Assembly: GCA_002205965.3 (NCBI GenBank)
Contig: NADL03000168.1
Span: 93,746-157,745, forward strand
DNA: 64,000 nucleotides
Direction: 5' to 3'
Source: Kappaphycus alvarezii
Lineage: Eukaryota > Rhodophyta > Florideophyceae > Gigartinales > Solieriaceae
Below the pieces are notes generated by a model. That model ran no database searches, was not told the origin of the DNA, and saw only the letters and a list, made by a program, of their open reading frames with translations. How positions within the stretch are numbered: position 1 is the first letter of the stretch; the number at the start of each line of letters is the position of its first letter. Shown here piece by piece: positions 43,470 to 54,479 of the stretch. The position numbers and the translations under genes were made by a program.

Positions 43470-44115
43470 CCGGGGGAAAAAGGTTTGGGTGTTTTACTCT
43501 TGGAAGATACATCCGATCTATCCCATGGCTTTCTAGACAACCACAACCGACTCAAAAAGGGTTTACCGACACAGTAATGGGGAATAAACTACGCTCCCTA
43601 CAATGCTTCCATCAGGCCAGCCATCAGACAGGCCGCATTGGACATGACGGCTACTGCAGCGTGCTTTTGCATCGCAATCCCCGAGCCTGCCCGTACGTCT
43701 CCAGTACCCTCACGGTCACGTCCCTTGTCACGCTATTTAGCACCGCACATGCATCCGGGTGCCGCCTCCAAAGGTGAAGATTGGCACAGGCACGAGCCTA
43801 CCTCTGGAAGAGGTCGTGATAAAGGATTGATATCTTCTCTGCTTTGCAATTCGCGCCGCATTCAGAGAGGATATCGGGTTGAAGGCCCTCACTCTCCTGT
43901 TGGAGGGAGCGGGGGGATTCACGAAGGTAATATCGAAAAAGTCGGGCACTCCGCTGCTTCAAATTGCCTGTATGTCTGGTCTCGTACCGTGGAGGCCATG
44001 GTGTGGCTCTACGACAGGATGACGAGCAGCTCTTGCCAGGTCTTTCGCAAGAAGGTTTACCTTGCGATCATGTCTGTTGATCCTGTGGGCTCCATGCAAG
44101 CAGTGCATTAGATGA
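43470..44115 (-). mobile_element. 5'-truncated LINE-like copy (family 3), copy f
   Basis: The minus strand reads VNLLAKDLARAARHPVVEPH, GLHGTRPDIQA, FDITFVNPPAPSN, SSLNAARIAKQRRYQSFITT, SSRGRLVPVPIFTF and, shifted, LHPDACAVLNSVTRDVTVRV then LETYGQARGL, followed by the common 3' tail ending near 43,470. TRPD plus FDITF gives the PD...D pair of the nuclease-like domain. Truncated on the 5' side at 44,115. Confidence 0.75.
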
Positions 44116-44254
44116 TCGCCATGTATGCATGGGTTACAATACCCTCATTCCTTAGCTCCCGGGAGGGCCATGGATGTACAAATCGCCTGCCCCCTGAAAT
44201 CCTCAGGAGGAATTCGGTCTTACACTACCTCATGGATATTTTGTGAAATTTACT

Positions 44255-44522
44255 GCAGAAGATTAATTTTACAAGTACTGGAAAACTATTTTATTGATTT
44301 TACATATCGAATACAGTGACGGAAAATTATGGAACAATATTTTATCGGAGGCAAAATGTTTTTATTTATTATGAATCATCGGAATTAATTTTATTTGTTT
44401 TTCACTGGCCCATATTTTATACTTTATTACAGGTGAAGCAAAGTTTATGCCTGTCAGCTAGTTTCTAAATTCTACAGTTACAGTTACTGGAATTATATTT
44501 CCAGCAAATTATTATTTGGATT
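44255..44522 (+). repeat. L2 repeat, 5' half
   Basis: Matches 22,790-23,040 (ATATCGAATACAGTGA, TTTATTATGAATCATCGGA-like, ATTTCCAGCAAATTATTATT) and stops at GGATTA. The missing second half begins almost exactly at 52,343. Confidence 0.65.
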
Positions 44523-44754
44523 ACAAAACCCGAAAACCTCGACCCGCTTCGCGGGGTCTCGCTTTTCTATGCGGGAGAATCGCTTCAGTGTGGAGTAAAT
44601 ATCAGCGGTAACTACATTTTTCATGTACAAAAAAGCCTTAACGCTGCTGTGAAGTCCTTCTTTTGCCTCCGAAGCCCTGCCACAGAACAGCAAAAAGCAT
44701 TTTCCACTTCTTGGAACCGCTCCTCTGCAAGATTTGTGCCGCAGTACCACCTAT

Positions 44755-45394
44755 GACTGGTTTACTCATTAATTTTCTTCAGTACTTCTAAAGGGCTGCT
44801 AAAATTGTCTAGCCTTGATACGGGAGGCAAACATACTGCATGTTACTACCACAAATCGCTGAAGCTACACACGTGGATCAAATGGCATAGTTGAACTCTT
44901 GGTAAAGCAAAGAGGACTCCTTCGCCTTAAAGCTTCTGATACAGGCTGCGGTGGCGGCAGCATGCTCATCAACCACCTTGGATGTGGTCTCCGATGGGCA
45001 TCCCAGGGAATAAAAGTCTAGCGGGACAAACTGCCAGTCGAGAAGCGGGTGTCCCGGTGAAGCATGGCCGTGAATGGCGGCGATTTTGGTCGCAAAGCCC
45101 CCAGTTTCCGTCGTTCTGCCGCATTGGCGGCAGCGGCGCGCTTCCCGGGCTCCCTTGGATAGGAAGAACTGTTGGAAAGGTGAGGAGACTGTGATGTCAT
45201 ACGCAACCGGGAGAGGGGCCGTAGGTTTTTCCGGAGAAGTAGTCGGGTGTACGAGTATGTCGGCAAGTCGGGCGTCCTGTCCGGGAAGTATACACGGGAC
45301 TTCATAGTGGATGCAAGCTCCAGGGGCTTTAAAGAGGCCTTTTTCGAGCACTTTTGCCGCTGCTTCGTGGCACTTTTTCCAATCGAGACCTTAT
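44755..45394 (-). pseudogene. LINE-like protein C-terminus (family 2), copy 2
   Basis: Minus-strand copy of 31.69-32.34 kb: HYEVPCILPGQDARLADILV, PLPVAYDITVSSPFQQFFLS, KGAREAR, then WQFVPLDFYSLGCPSETTSK and VVDEHAAATAACIRSF. The RPTD motif is changed to RLAD. The copy is cut at 45,394, where a GTACT repeat begins. Confidence 0.7.
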
Positions 45395-45470
45395 GTACAG
45401 TACTGTACTGTACTGTACTGTACTGTACATACATAACATACTATACAGTACTGTAGTTCAGTATGTACAT
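45394..45470. repeat. (GTACT)n microsatellite
   Basis: GTACAGTACTGTACTGTACT and continuing units, followed by looser TACAGTACTGTAG words. Each unit is part of a self-complementary ACAGTACTGT word, so the stretch can fold back. Confidence 0.85.
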
Positions 45471-45906
45471 ACATGACATTGTTGTACAGTGTATTCTGTA
45501 CTAACGGTCTCGGCCAATCACAGGCCAAGATTGATCTGACATGGAAGATCCAATGATTTGTGCCCAAAACAGCCAAGTGGCAATACTACTGTACAGTATT
45601 GTGCTCCCGGTAATACAGTGGCTATCGTCTATTGTATCTGCTATTCTATAGCTATCGAACGACTATATAAGGAAGCCCTCACTGCCCGATCAGGGCTTGA
45701 GGAGAGAAGGTAGTTTTTGGAGTCAGAGAGAAACATCGACTGTTCTATGGACTCCACCTACTAAAACCACCAATTACGGGACTGCAACTGCATCCGGGGG
45801 ACCTTTGTACCGTTTCACTGCGCCTTTCTTTCCCGATTCCCCTCCCTGAAACGACGCACACTACAGTTATGGGCCCAGGGAAGGACTTCGAGAAGGTGTT
45901 TGGCTG

Positions 45907-47210
45907 ATGAACCCTCAGGTATCCGAGCCGGACCAAGACCTCTTATCGTGGAGAAAGAAAGCTGCAAGTTGGGTTGACTTAATTGCAACCGCAGCCGAGA
46001 AGGGTAAAGACAAATTCTACAAAACGGTATTCCACACAATTGGACGTCAACTATACGATCGAGGTCTTCGCCAAGCTCAGCATAGTCTTGTACACGAAGC
46101 ACAAGAGCAAGGAAAGATCGATTACAAGCAGGAAGACCAAGTCAAAGCTGTGCAGGAGATCGTGGACTTGATTGTTCAAGATCCTCCTATCTCCGTGGCT
46201 ACTGGTCCCCATTGATTCCTTCAATAAGGTGACTTCTTGCAAGCGCAAGAACAATGAGGACTTGAATCGTTACGTGTCTAGGTTTCGCGGACTCGCCGCA
46301 GAGCACCTAATGAAAGCAGGATCAACCAGTCAATCTCAAATCGGAGAGTACTGGCAAAACCCTGCTCAATAACGCCTCTCCTCAGAAGCGTCCCTTACCA
46401 ATGCCAAGCTCATACTTATTGGAATGGCGGAGGAAAGAAGCAAGGGAACGATACGCGCTGAGAAAAAGTTCACATTGACTTTGGATGAGGCACAGAAGAT
46501 ATCTTTGAGTACCAGAAGCTTGCTGTTTCGATTAAGAGCCTCTGGGAGTTCCAGTCGTACTGGAAACTCTCCATCAGGAAGTGACGGGACGGTTCAATGA
46601 TATGTGTCGAGATGCCAAGCCCATCTTCGATAATATCAAGAAACTAAATGGTACTCGAGATATAGCCAAATCCATTGCTTCCTCTGGTCGTCGTTGCACC
46701 TTAAGTCTGGATGACGCGGTGGATGTACTCCGCTCTCTTGCTCAGACTACAAAAAATGAAGCCTCGGTAACAAAGGCTCAAATTGAGTCTGCAGTTGACC
46801 ATAGAGTTAGAGTTTCTTTGGAAGTCAAGAGAATGGTCAACGAGTCAAGGATCAGAAACCAGTCAAATCATCGCGCTTTCAACGGAAAGAAGCGGAAGAC
46901 TTACGGCAACGACGGCGATAATTACAAATCCGATCGGGATGGCAAGAGGAAGAAGTCAACAATGCTGGCGGAACTCGTCGGAGAAGCCTGCATGGACTGT
47001 GGAAGGAAGGACCACGCTCGAGGTGATTTGAAGTGCCAGCGTCCGAGCTATGCCACTTTGAAGATTCGAGAAGCAAAAGATCGCATGACGAAGATTCCGA
47101 AAGAAACAGAATACCTGAAAACTTCAATGGGTATTTTCGTCCGGGCTCCAAGCATTCCAAGGGCAAAGGAGCCTGTAAGGGAATCCCTACCAAGTCTGAT
47201 CTGATACCAT
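45907..47210 (+). pseudogene. Copia 3: gag
   Basis: Frames 45,907-46,215, 46,172-46,372 and 46,581-47,204 follow each other. Pieces: WRKKAASWVDLIATAAEKGK, KVTSCKRKNNEDLNRYVSRF RGLAAEHL (typical gag landmark), then a long charged frame with a CX2CX4HX6C zinc knuckle CMDCGRKDHARGDLKC. Frameshifts lie near 46,205 and 46,375-46,580. A TATATAAG box at 45,664 may be its LTR promoter, though no LTR pair was found. Confidence 0.68.
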
Positions 47211-47640
47211 GCATAACGATCCGAATCCTATTTTGGACGAGGGTTGCCCCGATCCGTCGGAGGAATTAAGTCAGCAGTAGCGCTGTCTTTAGCGATGGGC
47301 ATCGAATTCAAGTTGGAGTCCTTAGATTTGAGCCATTCTACCATGGTTATGGACAAACTGCAGTGATGCGAGCTCACATTCGGCATATGGAGACTACCTC
47401 TTGAAGATTTGAAAGGGAATAAAATCGTTATTCCGTTCTATATCACGAAAGGCGATGGTCTCTTCTACTTGGAAATTGTGTATTGAGCAAATCTGATGTG
47501 CTCAATTCGCATACACCCGTGTTTTATTATACCTCCAGGTGTAATAGAAGGATCGGATAGCAAAATCGTGCTTCCGATCTATGTTACTGAAGGTAGAGAA
47601 ACTCGAACTCATCTTCATGTTGTTGAGCCAAATATCCAAG
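47211..47640 (+). pseudogene. Copia 3: protease
   Basis: NPILDEGCPDPSEE, with the shifted continuation PRSVGGIKSAVALSLAMGIE. DEGC stands at the place of the aspartic-protease D(S/T)G(A/C) motif. Later pieces KIVIPFYITKGDGLFYLEI and KIVLPIYVTEGRETRTHLHV fit the rest of the domain. Note that the second looks like a partial repeat of the first, suggesting a local duplication. Confidence 0.55.
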
Positions 47641-48960
47641 TTCCAAAGCTACCTTGCTACCCAGCGGGCTTTGCTTGGAACCAATGGAGACTCGGCAGAC
47701 GAAGGTAGCAAACAATCGCGGTTCATGGGAAAATCTGCGAAAGAGTTCGCTTCAAAACTTCACCTGTACTAAAGGACATGAGGATCTCTGCAAACGGGGC
47801 GGAGTTCTTTCTCCACTCTTAGAGCAAGCCCTCGAAGCTGTCGTGGAAAAGTGCTCCAGCTGCAAGACGACTGGACGTCCGCTCAATGTGCGCAAGATAT
47901 CCTTGAAAAGGCCACTTCGAACATTTAACGAGGACGTGCAAATCGATTTCATGTACGTGGTTGAATTGACGAAGTACCCAATACTCCATATGAAAGACCT
48001 GGCTTCACGCTTCTGCAATGCGGTTGTTTTCGACTAGAGATATGAAGAAGCTGGAAGAATCTTTGAAACTCACTGGATCGCAGTGAATGGAGCCCCTGAA
48101 TCAATATCGTTTGATCAGGAATTCGACAATGATGATTTTTGCAAGACGTTGCAAAAACATGGCATCAAACCGAAGCCTCGTCCTGCGAGGAGACATAGCA
48201 AAATCGGTTCAGTAGAAAGTGCAAACTTCACCCTACGTCAGATGTCACTGCGTATTCTCAAGGATGCAATGCACGAACGAAACACACGTGGTACTTCGTT
48301 CACGGTTCAGGAAATCGTCTCAAGAGCCGTACTTGCAACGAATCTTCTTCGTGGAAATAATCGTGTCAGTGCCTTTGAACTTGCAAGAGGATACACACCA
48401 TCTATTCTTGGTCTTCCACAGATGCCAGTGGACTCCGAGTTAATTGACGCACATTATGAGCAAGTCGCACGCCGCACGCTCTCAAAGATGTTGGAATCTC
48501 GATCGCCTAACACTGTTCCGTCAAATATTTTGACGAGAGGAACTCCAGTGTACTTCTTTGAGAAGCAAACAAAACATGGTGTTTGGAATTTGGGTTACGT
48601 CCAAAACGCAAAAAGAACATTTCGTCGAGCTCACACGGAGCAAATACGGAACCGGGAAACGGCTGAAAGTCGCATACGAGGACATACGGCTATACCCATC
48701 TTCATCCCTTTTGCAAGAGTTGGACAGTATCGAGGATTCAGAACAAGGACAGGGCAATCAGATCCCGTTGGATGAAGAAGTGCATCTGTTGCCGCTGCAC
48801 CTATCCTGTCTGCTTCTATACCAAGACAATACCAGATGAACAATCTCGAAGCCAAGCGGTCAATGACGAACATCGTTCTTCATTGTTCTCGAGTCGTATC
48901 GATGACATCCAGAAAAATCGGATAATCGTTCCGCAGTCGTCTGTTCCTTGTGACTAAGAA
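47641..48960 (+). pseudogene. Copia 3: integrase
   Basis: Zinc part with KGHEDLCKRGG and VEKCSSCKTTGRPLNVRKIS, core FNEDVQIDFMYVVELTKYPI (catalytic Asp), stop at 48,036, then SISFDQEFDNDDFCKTLQKH (second Asp) and ARRHSKIGSVESANFTLRQM (Glu), LLRGNNRVSAFELARGYTPS, LTRGTPVYFFEKQTKHGVWN. All core landmarks are visible. The 48,083-48,775 frame is a long intact piece of 230 codons. Confidence 0.8.
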
Positions 48961-49900
48961 TAATGCCAATCAGGCTACGTTCAAGGATGTCGAATTTGAC
49001 ATAACTCAGAATACTCCAACCAGTCGACCGGACAAAGATGTTGGAACTAGCTCTCGATAGTACGAAGTTCCCGCAAGAGTTGAAATCACAGAAGCAAACC
49101 ATACTTCGGCAAATTCGAAATGCAATTGGTTATGAGCCTGTGACGGAAAGTAAGATCGTTTCAATGGCGCCAAGGTGGCTTATTGACGAATCCATCCAGA
49201 AGGAAAAGTCTAATTACCAGGATAAAAACGCGTACGAGGAAGTCAATATTAGAAGCCTACCAAGATGCAAATCTAATATCCTCGCATTGTTTCTTCCAAG
49301 TCAAAATTGATGGAGAATCAGACAAATTGAAATTGAAGTGCAGATTGGTTCCACACGGTAACAGGGATAAGGAGAAGAATTTCATCCGTAAGGACTCAGC
49401 AACGGCTCAGTTTCCTGTAATACGGGCTCTTCTTTCTGCTGCAGCGATACTTCGGTTTTCCTTGGCGATAGACATTTCTGGCTTTCCTCCAATCCGGACC
49501 TTTCGAAACGTATATGTCCGCTTGCCGAAAGGATGACAAAGAACAGCTTCTTCGTGTGGAAGCTGCTCGTCCCCGCCTACGGTTTGTGGAATCAGGCCGG
49601 CTGTGCAACTCGCAGTTGAAGAATGGATGTTCAGCAGTGGGCTTGAATGCGTTCCTGGAATGCCGCAACTATTCTTGAAACGGGATCCATCTGGAAATTT
49701 GCTTCTCATTGTCGCCAAAGTTGTGGATGATTTCCTACTTGCCGGTCACGCTCAACAGATTCAAGATTTCCATGATGCGATTTCTAACCGATTCAAAGTC
49801 GGCAGATTCGTTTCCAGTCGAACCTGGTCTTCAATAGACTCCATATCCTTCAAGAGACTGATCTCAAAATCACTGTCTCGATGAAGGAATACATGGACAC
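48961..49900 (+). pseudogene. Copia 3: reverse transcriptase
   Basis: Pieces: FPQELKSQKQTILRQIRNAI, YQDANLIS with KLKLKCRLVPHGNRDKEKNF, RFSLAIDISG (first catalytic Asp), RNVYVRLPKG, LVPAYGLWNQAG, EEWMFSSGLECVPGMPQLFL and IVAKVVDDFLLAGHAQQIQD (catalytic VVDD), then ISNRFKVGRF. At least four frameshifts. Domain identity is clear. Confidence 0.8.
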
Positions 49901-50726
49901 CATTGAAAAATCCCATTAGACCGATTAGGAGGAAAGACCAAGAAGCTAAATGCTCACCGATGAGATTAAGTCATTCCAAGCACTTGCTGGACAGCTTAAT
50001 TGGCTTGGCATGGAGTTCTCAGCCCTGCTGCCTTTTATCGAGTACTTTGCAGCAATGGACCTCCGATCTGAGAGTGCACCACTTGAGTGAAGCCAATCGC
50101 GCTCTCCATGAAATTCGACAGCTCTCGCCGGTCCTCCGTATCGAGTGCCTTCTAATCATGACGTCAGTAGCAACGATGCGGCTTACTTAGCCTTCTCTGA
50201 CGCGAGCCAAGGCAAATCGTCCTACGGCCAAACAGGTTACTTCTCTGGAATCTTCTTTCCGAACTCTAAGATATTCCATGCCATCGACTGGCACAGCTCT
50301 AAGCAGGCTCGAGTCTCGTTTTCGTCCATGGGGGCGGAGATACTAGCAGCCGCAGAGTCAGCCGATCGGGCTGGACTCATGGCATACTGCTTGTCGAAGA
50401 TGTACGCGGCTGATCGTTCCCTGCCACTTGTCTTGACGGTTGACTCACATGGACTCTACTCGACCATCACCACTCTTCACGAAGGTCGCGATTACAGGCT
50501 GCGACCAACAGTCGAAAGGTTGAGAGACTCCTTTGAGTCAGGAGAAATCGCTGTTATGCAATGGATAAAGGGCGCCAACAACATCGCTGATGCCCTGACA
50601 AAGAGGAACTTGGGCACCTTCCGCAAACTCAATCAAACCTGCGCTCTTGGACTCTTGGACTCTGATATTCTTCATGAAGCCGAGAGAGTCAAACCAAAAG
50701 AGGAAATCGAAACGGATATCCAGTGA
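49901..50726 (+). pseudogene. Copia 3: connection and RNase H
   Basis: The connection region 49,903-50,160 is broken. The 193-codon frame from 50,145 is intact: AYLAFSDASQGKSSYGQTGY (Asp), FSSMGAEILAAAESADRAGL (Glu), LVLTVDSHGLYSTITTLHEG (Asp), IAVMQWIKGANNIADALTKR (last Asp). All four RNase H acidic residues are in place. No LTR could be identified on its right. Confidence 0.82.
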
Positions 50727-50729
50727 TTC

Positions 50730-52340
50730 ATTGAGGCCACAAACCATTTTACGATTGTGTACCATCCTGAATGGCCGCTTAATACCATAACCTTGATACA
50801 CTACTTGATTATGGACTTGCGTTTCCGTTCAATAATCTTGGATTTCTTCGTTACAGGTTTGCAAGCTTGTGCCTTTCTTCTTGAAATAACCATTAACTGG
50901 TGCCGACTTCGAATAATGCACTGTATACGAGCACCTGTGCAATATGTACCCTCTTCCTCGATTCGGATAATTGGACACGCGGGATATTTGGAACCACTCC
51001 AACCAATTGGCCATCCTTTATTTTAATTGAGAATTATTCGAACTAATTTCCTTTCACTTCTGTCCCAAGAGATCCACATGTTGAACACGTGCCACTGTTT
51101 GGGGTGTACAGTCTTCTTCGCGAAATCTGCCTCTACCGCCTCATCATCTACCAACCGGTACCGGGGTAGTCAGTGCCAGGTGTCCTTCGCTGATTCCGTA
51201 GACGACACGCTGTCAGTAGGAGGTGACGGTTTGGGTGACATGTCGCTCGCGCTGAAGAACCACTTTCGTCCAGGTCAACTTTTGGGCCTGTCGCGCTGAC
51301 AAAAATGACATCTGAAGTGTCATCTACAAGGAATTGCTGTCGAACCAACAAAGGGAAACCCTGTCATTTCGAGGGGGTAAGGGTGTGTCTGAATGCGGGC
51401 GTGCGCATTCACAAGGTCTGGAGTTTTGAATGGAAACCTTGGGGAAGAACATGGCTGTTGGATGCTGTGGCTGAAGAGGAACTTCGAATGCTGAAGAAGA
51501 TTCGAAGTTATATTTATAACCTCTAGACGGATCAGTTGTCGATTGCTTTTGTCAATTGAGTCATTTGGTAAACATTGCTGACATCAAAGCTGCAGTTTTT
51601 TATTGTTTTTTTCATGGTGCCGAAATATGTTCGTTCTGGACCAATAAGAAGGCGTTTGTATGGTTACAGTACTGTAATATAGTATTCTCCAGTACTGTAC
51701 ATATATAGCATAATGTATTACAGTACTGTAGTACATACTGTATTACAGTACTGTACTGTACATTCTGCTGCTATCGTCTCGAAGTTAGGTACTGCAGACA
51801 CCTGCACTGAAAATTTAAGTGAGGCATACCTTGGAATCGGGGCCAATAGGCACAGCGTCACGCCAGCTTGGCACTAGCCCATTGGCCCAAATAAGTAGCC
51901 CTACAGCCAACGAGCGTAGAGAGCTAAAATTGTTTAAGAGCCAATCACAGCACAGTGCACGCTTGCACTCGGTGTGCATCGGTCCGGATAAAAATAAAAT
52001 TCGCAAATATTTGAAAATTAAGCAGCCAATGAGAATTAAGCTTTGCTGCTTCTGCTGCTCCTGATGATGATGATGCTGAATTTTTTTATTGGCTCTCATG
52101 TCGTGGATTTTTGACAGCTTTTTCGCAGTTCGTACTCGAAAAGGCTCAAAGCTTGCGGAACTTGCGTGGCCGAATACAGAATGTGCGATTTTGGATATTT
52201 TCCTACATTTACTGTCCACCGTAACCTACTTAATTTGTCGAGCTACCTGCGATTTTGCCTACGTTTTCAACATTTACCATAATACAGCCCTCCTACTGCC
52301 CATTTTAAAAAAAATACCTGAACAACTCATTATAGCAAGA
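50730..52340. other. No recognised gene; TACTGTAC patch
   Basis: Open frames are short and unrecognised (the longest plus frame 51,027-51,299). At 51,667-51,772 there are repeated ACAGTACTGTA words like those at 45.4 kb. The 3' LTR of copia 3 should lie here but no partner for 45.4-45.9 kb was found. Confidence 0.5.
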
Positions 52341-52342
52341 AG

Positions 52343-52500
52343 AACTGCTCACCTGGATAATTATTCTGGAGCTATGTTGAGCACGAATTTGGCTTACAAT
52401 TAGTATTATACTGTTAGAATCATCTTTGTAGCTTTCTACTCTGATCTGTGGTATAAATAGTCTTAGGGTATCAGAAAATTGTAGCAAGTCTCGGGCCAAG
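52343..52500 (+). repeat. L2 repeat, 3' half
   Basis: CACCTGGATAATTATTCTGG, AGCTTTCTACTCTGATCTGT and GGTATAAATAGTCTTAGG match 23,060-23,205. It starts at the point where the 44.5 kb half stops. Confidence 0.65.
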
Positions 52501-52619
52501 CTCAAGGTTTCTCTTGAGGATGCGCAATTTGCTACATAGCGGCAAAAGCTCGGCAAGCTGCATATACTTCAAGGCAATACAAGGTTCCAGATTATAAGTC
52601 GGTTAAAAGCTATGGATGA

Positions 52620-53036
52620 ATCGTTCGTTGGTTTACCGATGTTTATTTTAGGTCTCAGGATTCTAAAAGGCTTTGTGCGCGCAGATATGGACCATTTGTG
52701 GTTAAGGTGCTAAATGGTAAGAATGCTGTTCGACTGGATCTCCCTGCTCATTTTAGAATCCATCCAGTCATTCATATCATTCACACTACACCACATTTGG
52801 AGCAGCCCAATGACATTGCTTTACCAATTACTCCTGCACCTGCACCGCTTGAACTGCCTGGTGGAGCAGAACAGGAAGTTGAGCTTATATTGGTTCACAA
52901 AAAGGTTGGACGCGGTTACAAGTTCTTGGTTTTGAAGCCTGGAGTCCCACGTCATGAGGCGGAGTGGCAACCAACGAAGGACTTTTTCGATGTTACGGAA
53001 GATAGATCTGCTGTAGTAACGGCTTCTTTCCAATAA
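52620..53036 (+). pseudogene. Ty3/gypsy integrase C-terminus with chromodomain
   Basis: The frame reads FRSQDSKRLCARRYGPFVVK VLNGKNAVRLDLPAHFRIHP VIHIIH, the GPY/F module, then EQEVELILVHKKVGRGYKFL VLKPGVPRHEAEWQPTKDFF, a chromodomain-like end (E...IL.H...GRGY.FLV...G.P..EA.W.P). It is the 3' end of a chromovirus-type gypsy element and abuts an LTR. Everything upstream of 52,600 is lost. Confidence 0.8.
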
Positions 53037-53090
53037 TATATTCGGAAACATAATATACTGGCGCAGTATCATTGACGAGGACGTCAATAG

Positions 53091-53600
53091 CCCCCGGAGG
53101 GAATAGTGTAACAATGTCTCTGTTACACCACTGTGTAGTAGAGACTTGTTCGCTGTCGCTATTCCGAATCTCTATTACAGTGGTGTTACAGAGAAATTTC
53201 ATCACTCTTGGAAGAATCTAGAAGCTGTTTGTAACCAGGTAGTGGTTTTATTGCTGAGCATTTGTTTTCTCTACAGTATTTTTATTTGACGTGGGGCCCC
53301 ACGTCATTGTCTTGTTTATGTTCTAGATAGTACTATTATTTAGTTACATTTCTACTTTCTTGTTACTGCTCTAGTTTCTAGTGCTTTCTACTGACCTAGC
53401 ACAACTCTGAGAGTTGTTTAGAAGAGCTAACGTACTTTCTATAAAAGGGGCTCATCTGGATTCTCGTGAGAATCCAGGTACACTCCGTACACCCTTTGCC
53501 CCCAACTTTCTGAAACCCACTGCCGTAGTCTCTGCTGTTCCTTTAGAAGCGCCCCGGATGCCTCCCTCTCTGTTTCAAGTACCCAAGCCTGGAGCCGGTT
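53091..53600 (+). repeat. Ty3/gypsy LTR, 3' end not resolved
   Basis: A purine-rich tract GGAGGGAATAG precedes TGTAACAATGTCTC at 53,107. A TATAAAAG box lies at 53,440-53,447 and a 10-bp hairpin CTGGATTCTC/GAGAATCCAG follows at 53,456-53,477. The LTR end cannot be fixed because no second copy exists in the window; 53,600 is approximate. Confidence 0.6.
53288..53305. repeat. Perfect 18-bp palindrome in the gypsy LTR
   Basis: GACGTGGGGCCCCACGTC, fully self-complementary, lies in U3 about 135 bp before the TATA box. It could be a dimeric factor site; it contains ACGT cores. Confidence 0.8.
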
Positions 53601-53639
53601 GACATAAAAGCTGGTTATTTCAACCATCCACTAAAAAAG

Positions 53640-54475
53640 AAGCTCGGAATGCCGCGGTCCTCTCATACTCCTTTCGCATAGCATCAGAGGCCTTTTCCTC
53701 ATCTAGGCGGGGAAGCTGCTTCTGTCCAAACCGCTAGACTAGGTCGATAGCCATGAACTGAATAACCTTCTCGAGTGGTGGACAATGAACCCATTCCTTG
53801 GCTCCCGGGAGGTTTATTGAGGCTTAGAAGGCTTGTGTGGGGCATTCGCCAAAGGAAAGTTCTTCATACACTGCGGCATTGACTGCGTCACTCGGTTTCT
53901 TCTATGAGCAGGGGTTACAGCAAAAAATACAGAAAGGAAGTTTGTTGACAGGGCAGCAAGATGATTTCCATAGGGTGAATGCCGCTTTGGCTCCAGGTTA
54001 ATTGCAAGTCTCCCACTTTGGACGGCAGGCATCGCTCACATAGATCGATGGTTTGGGAGGTAGAAGCGATGAAGGCGCCTGCGGGCACGTCCTTGATCAG
54101 TTAGAGCGGATTGTATCCCCAAATGACTGCAGTATCTGGAACGCCTCCCGCTAGCGTTCTGATTGCATCTTCGGTACTGTCGAAGGTGGAAATTTTTTGG
54201 TGATCTACTTTTGGACTTTTGGCCTTCCTTCCACCTTCTGGTAGATTGAGTGCCATCTACAGTTTTCGATGCATTGTACGGTATCACAATTGCTTGGCCA
54301 ATACATATACGGTATCTGCGCTTCCGGTACAAATTTATTGGTACCAACCCACATAGCTACCACAGCGAACTAACCCCCCGTTTCCCCCTTTTGAAAGACA
54401 TAATGGACATTGTGTTGGAGTACTCCAAACAACTACAATGGACTTCAAAGAGCAAAAAGCTCGCTAAAAAAAGAC
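53640..54475. other. No recognised gene
   Basis: Short open frames on both strands, none with a family motif. Confidence 0.5.
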
Positions 54476-54479
54476 TTCA

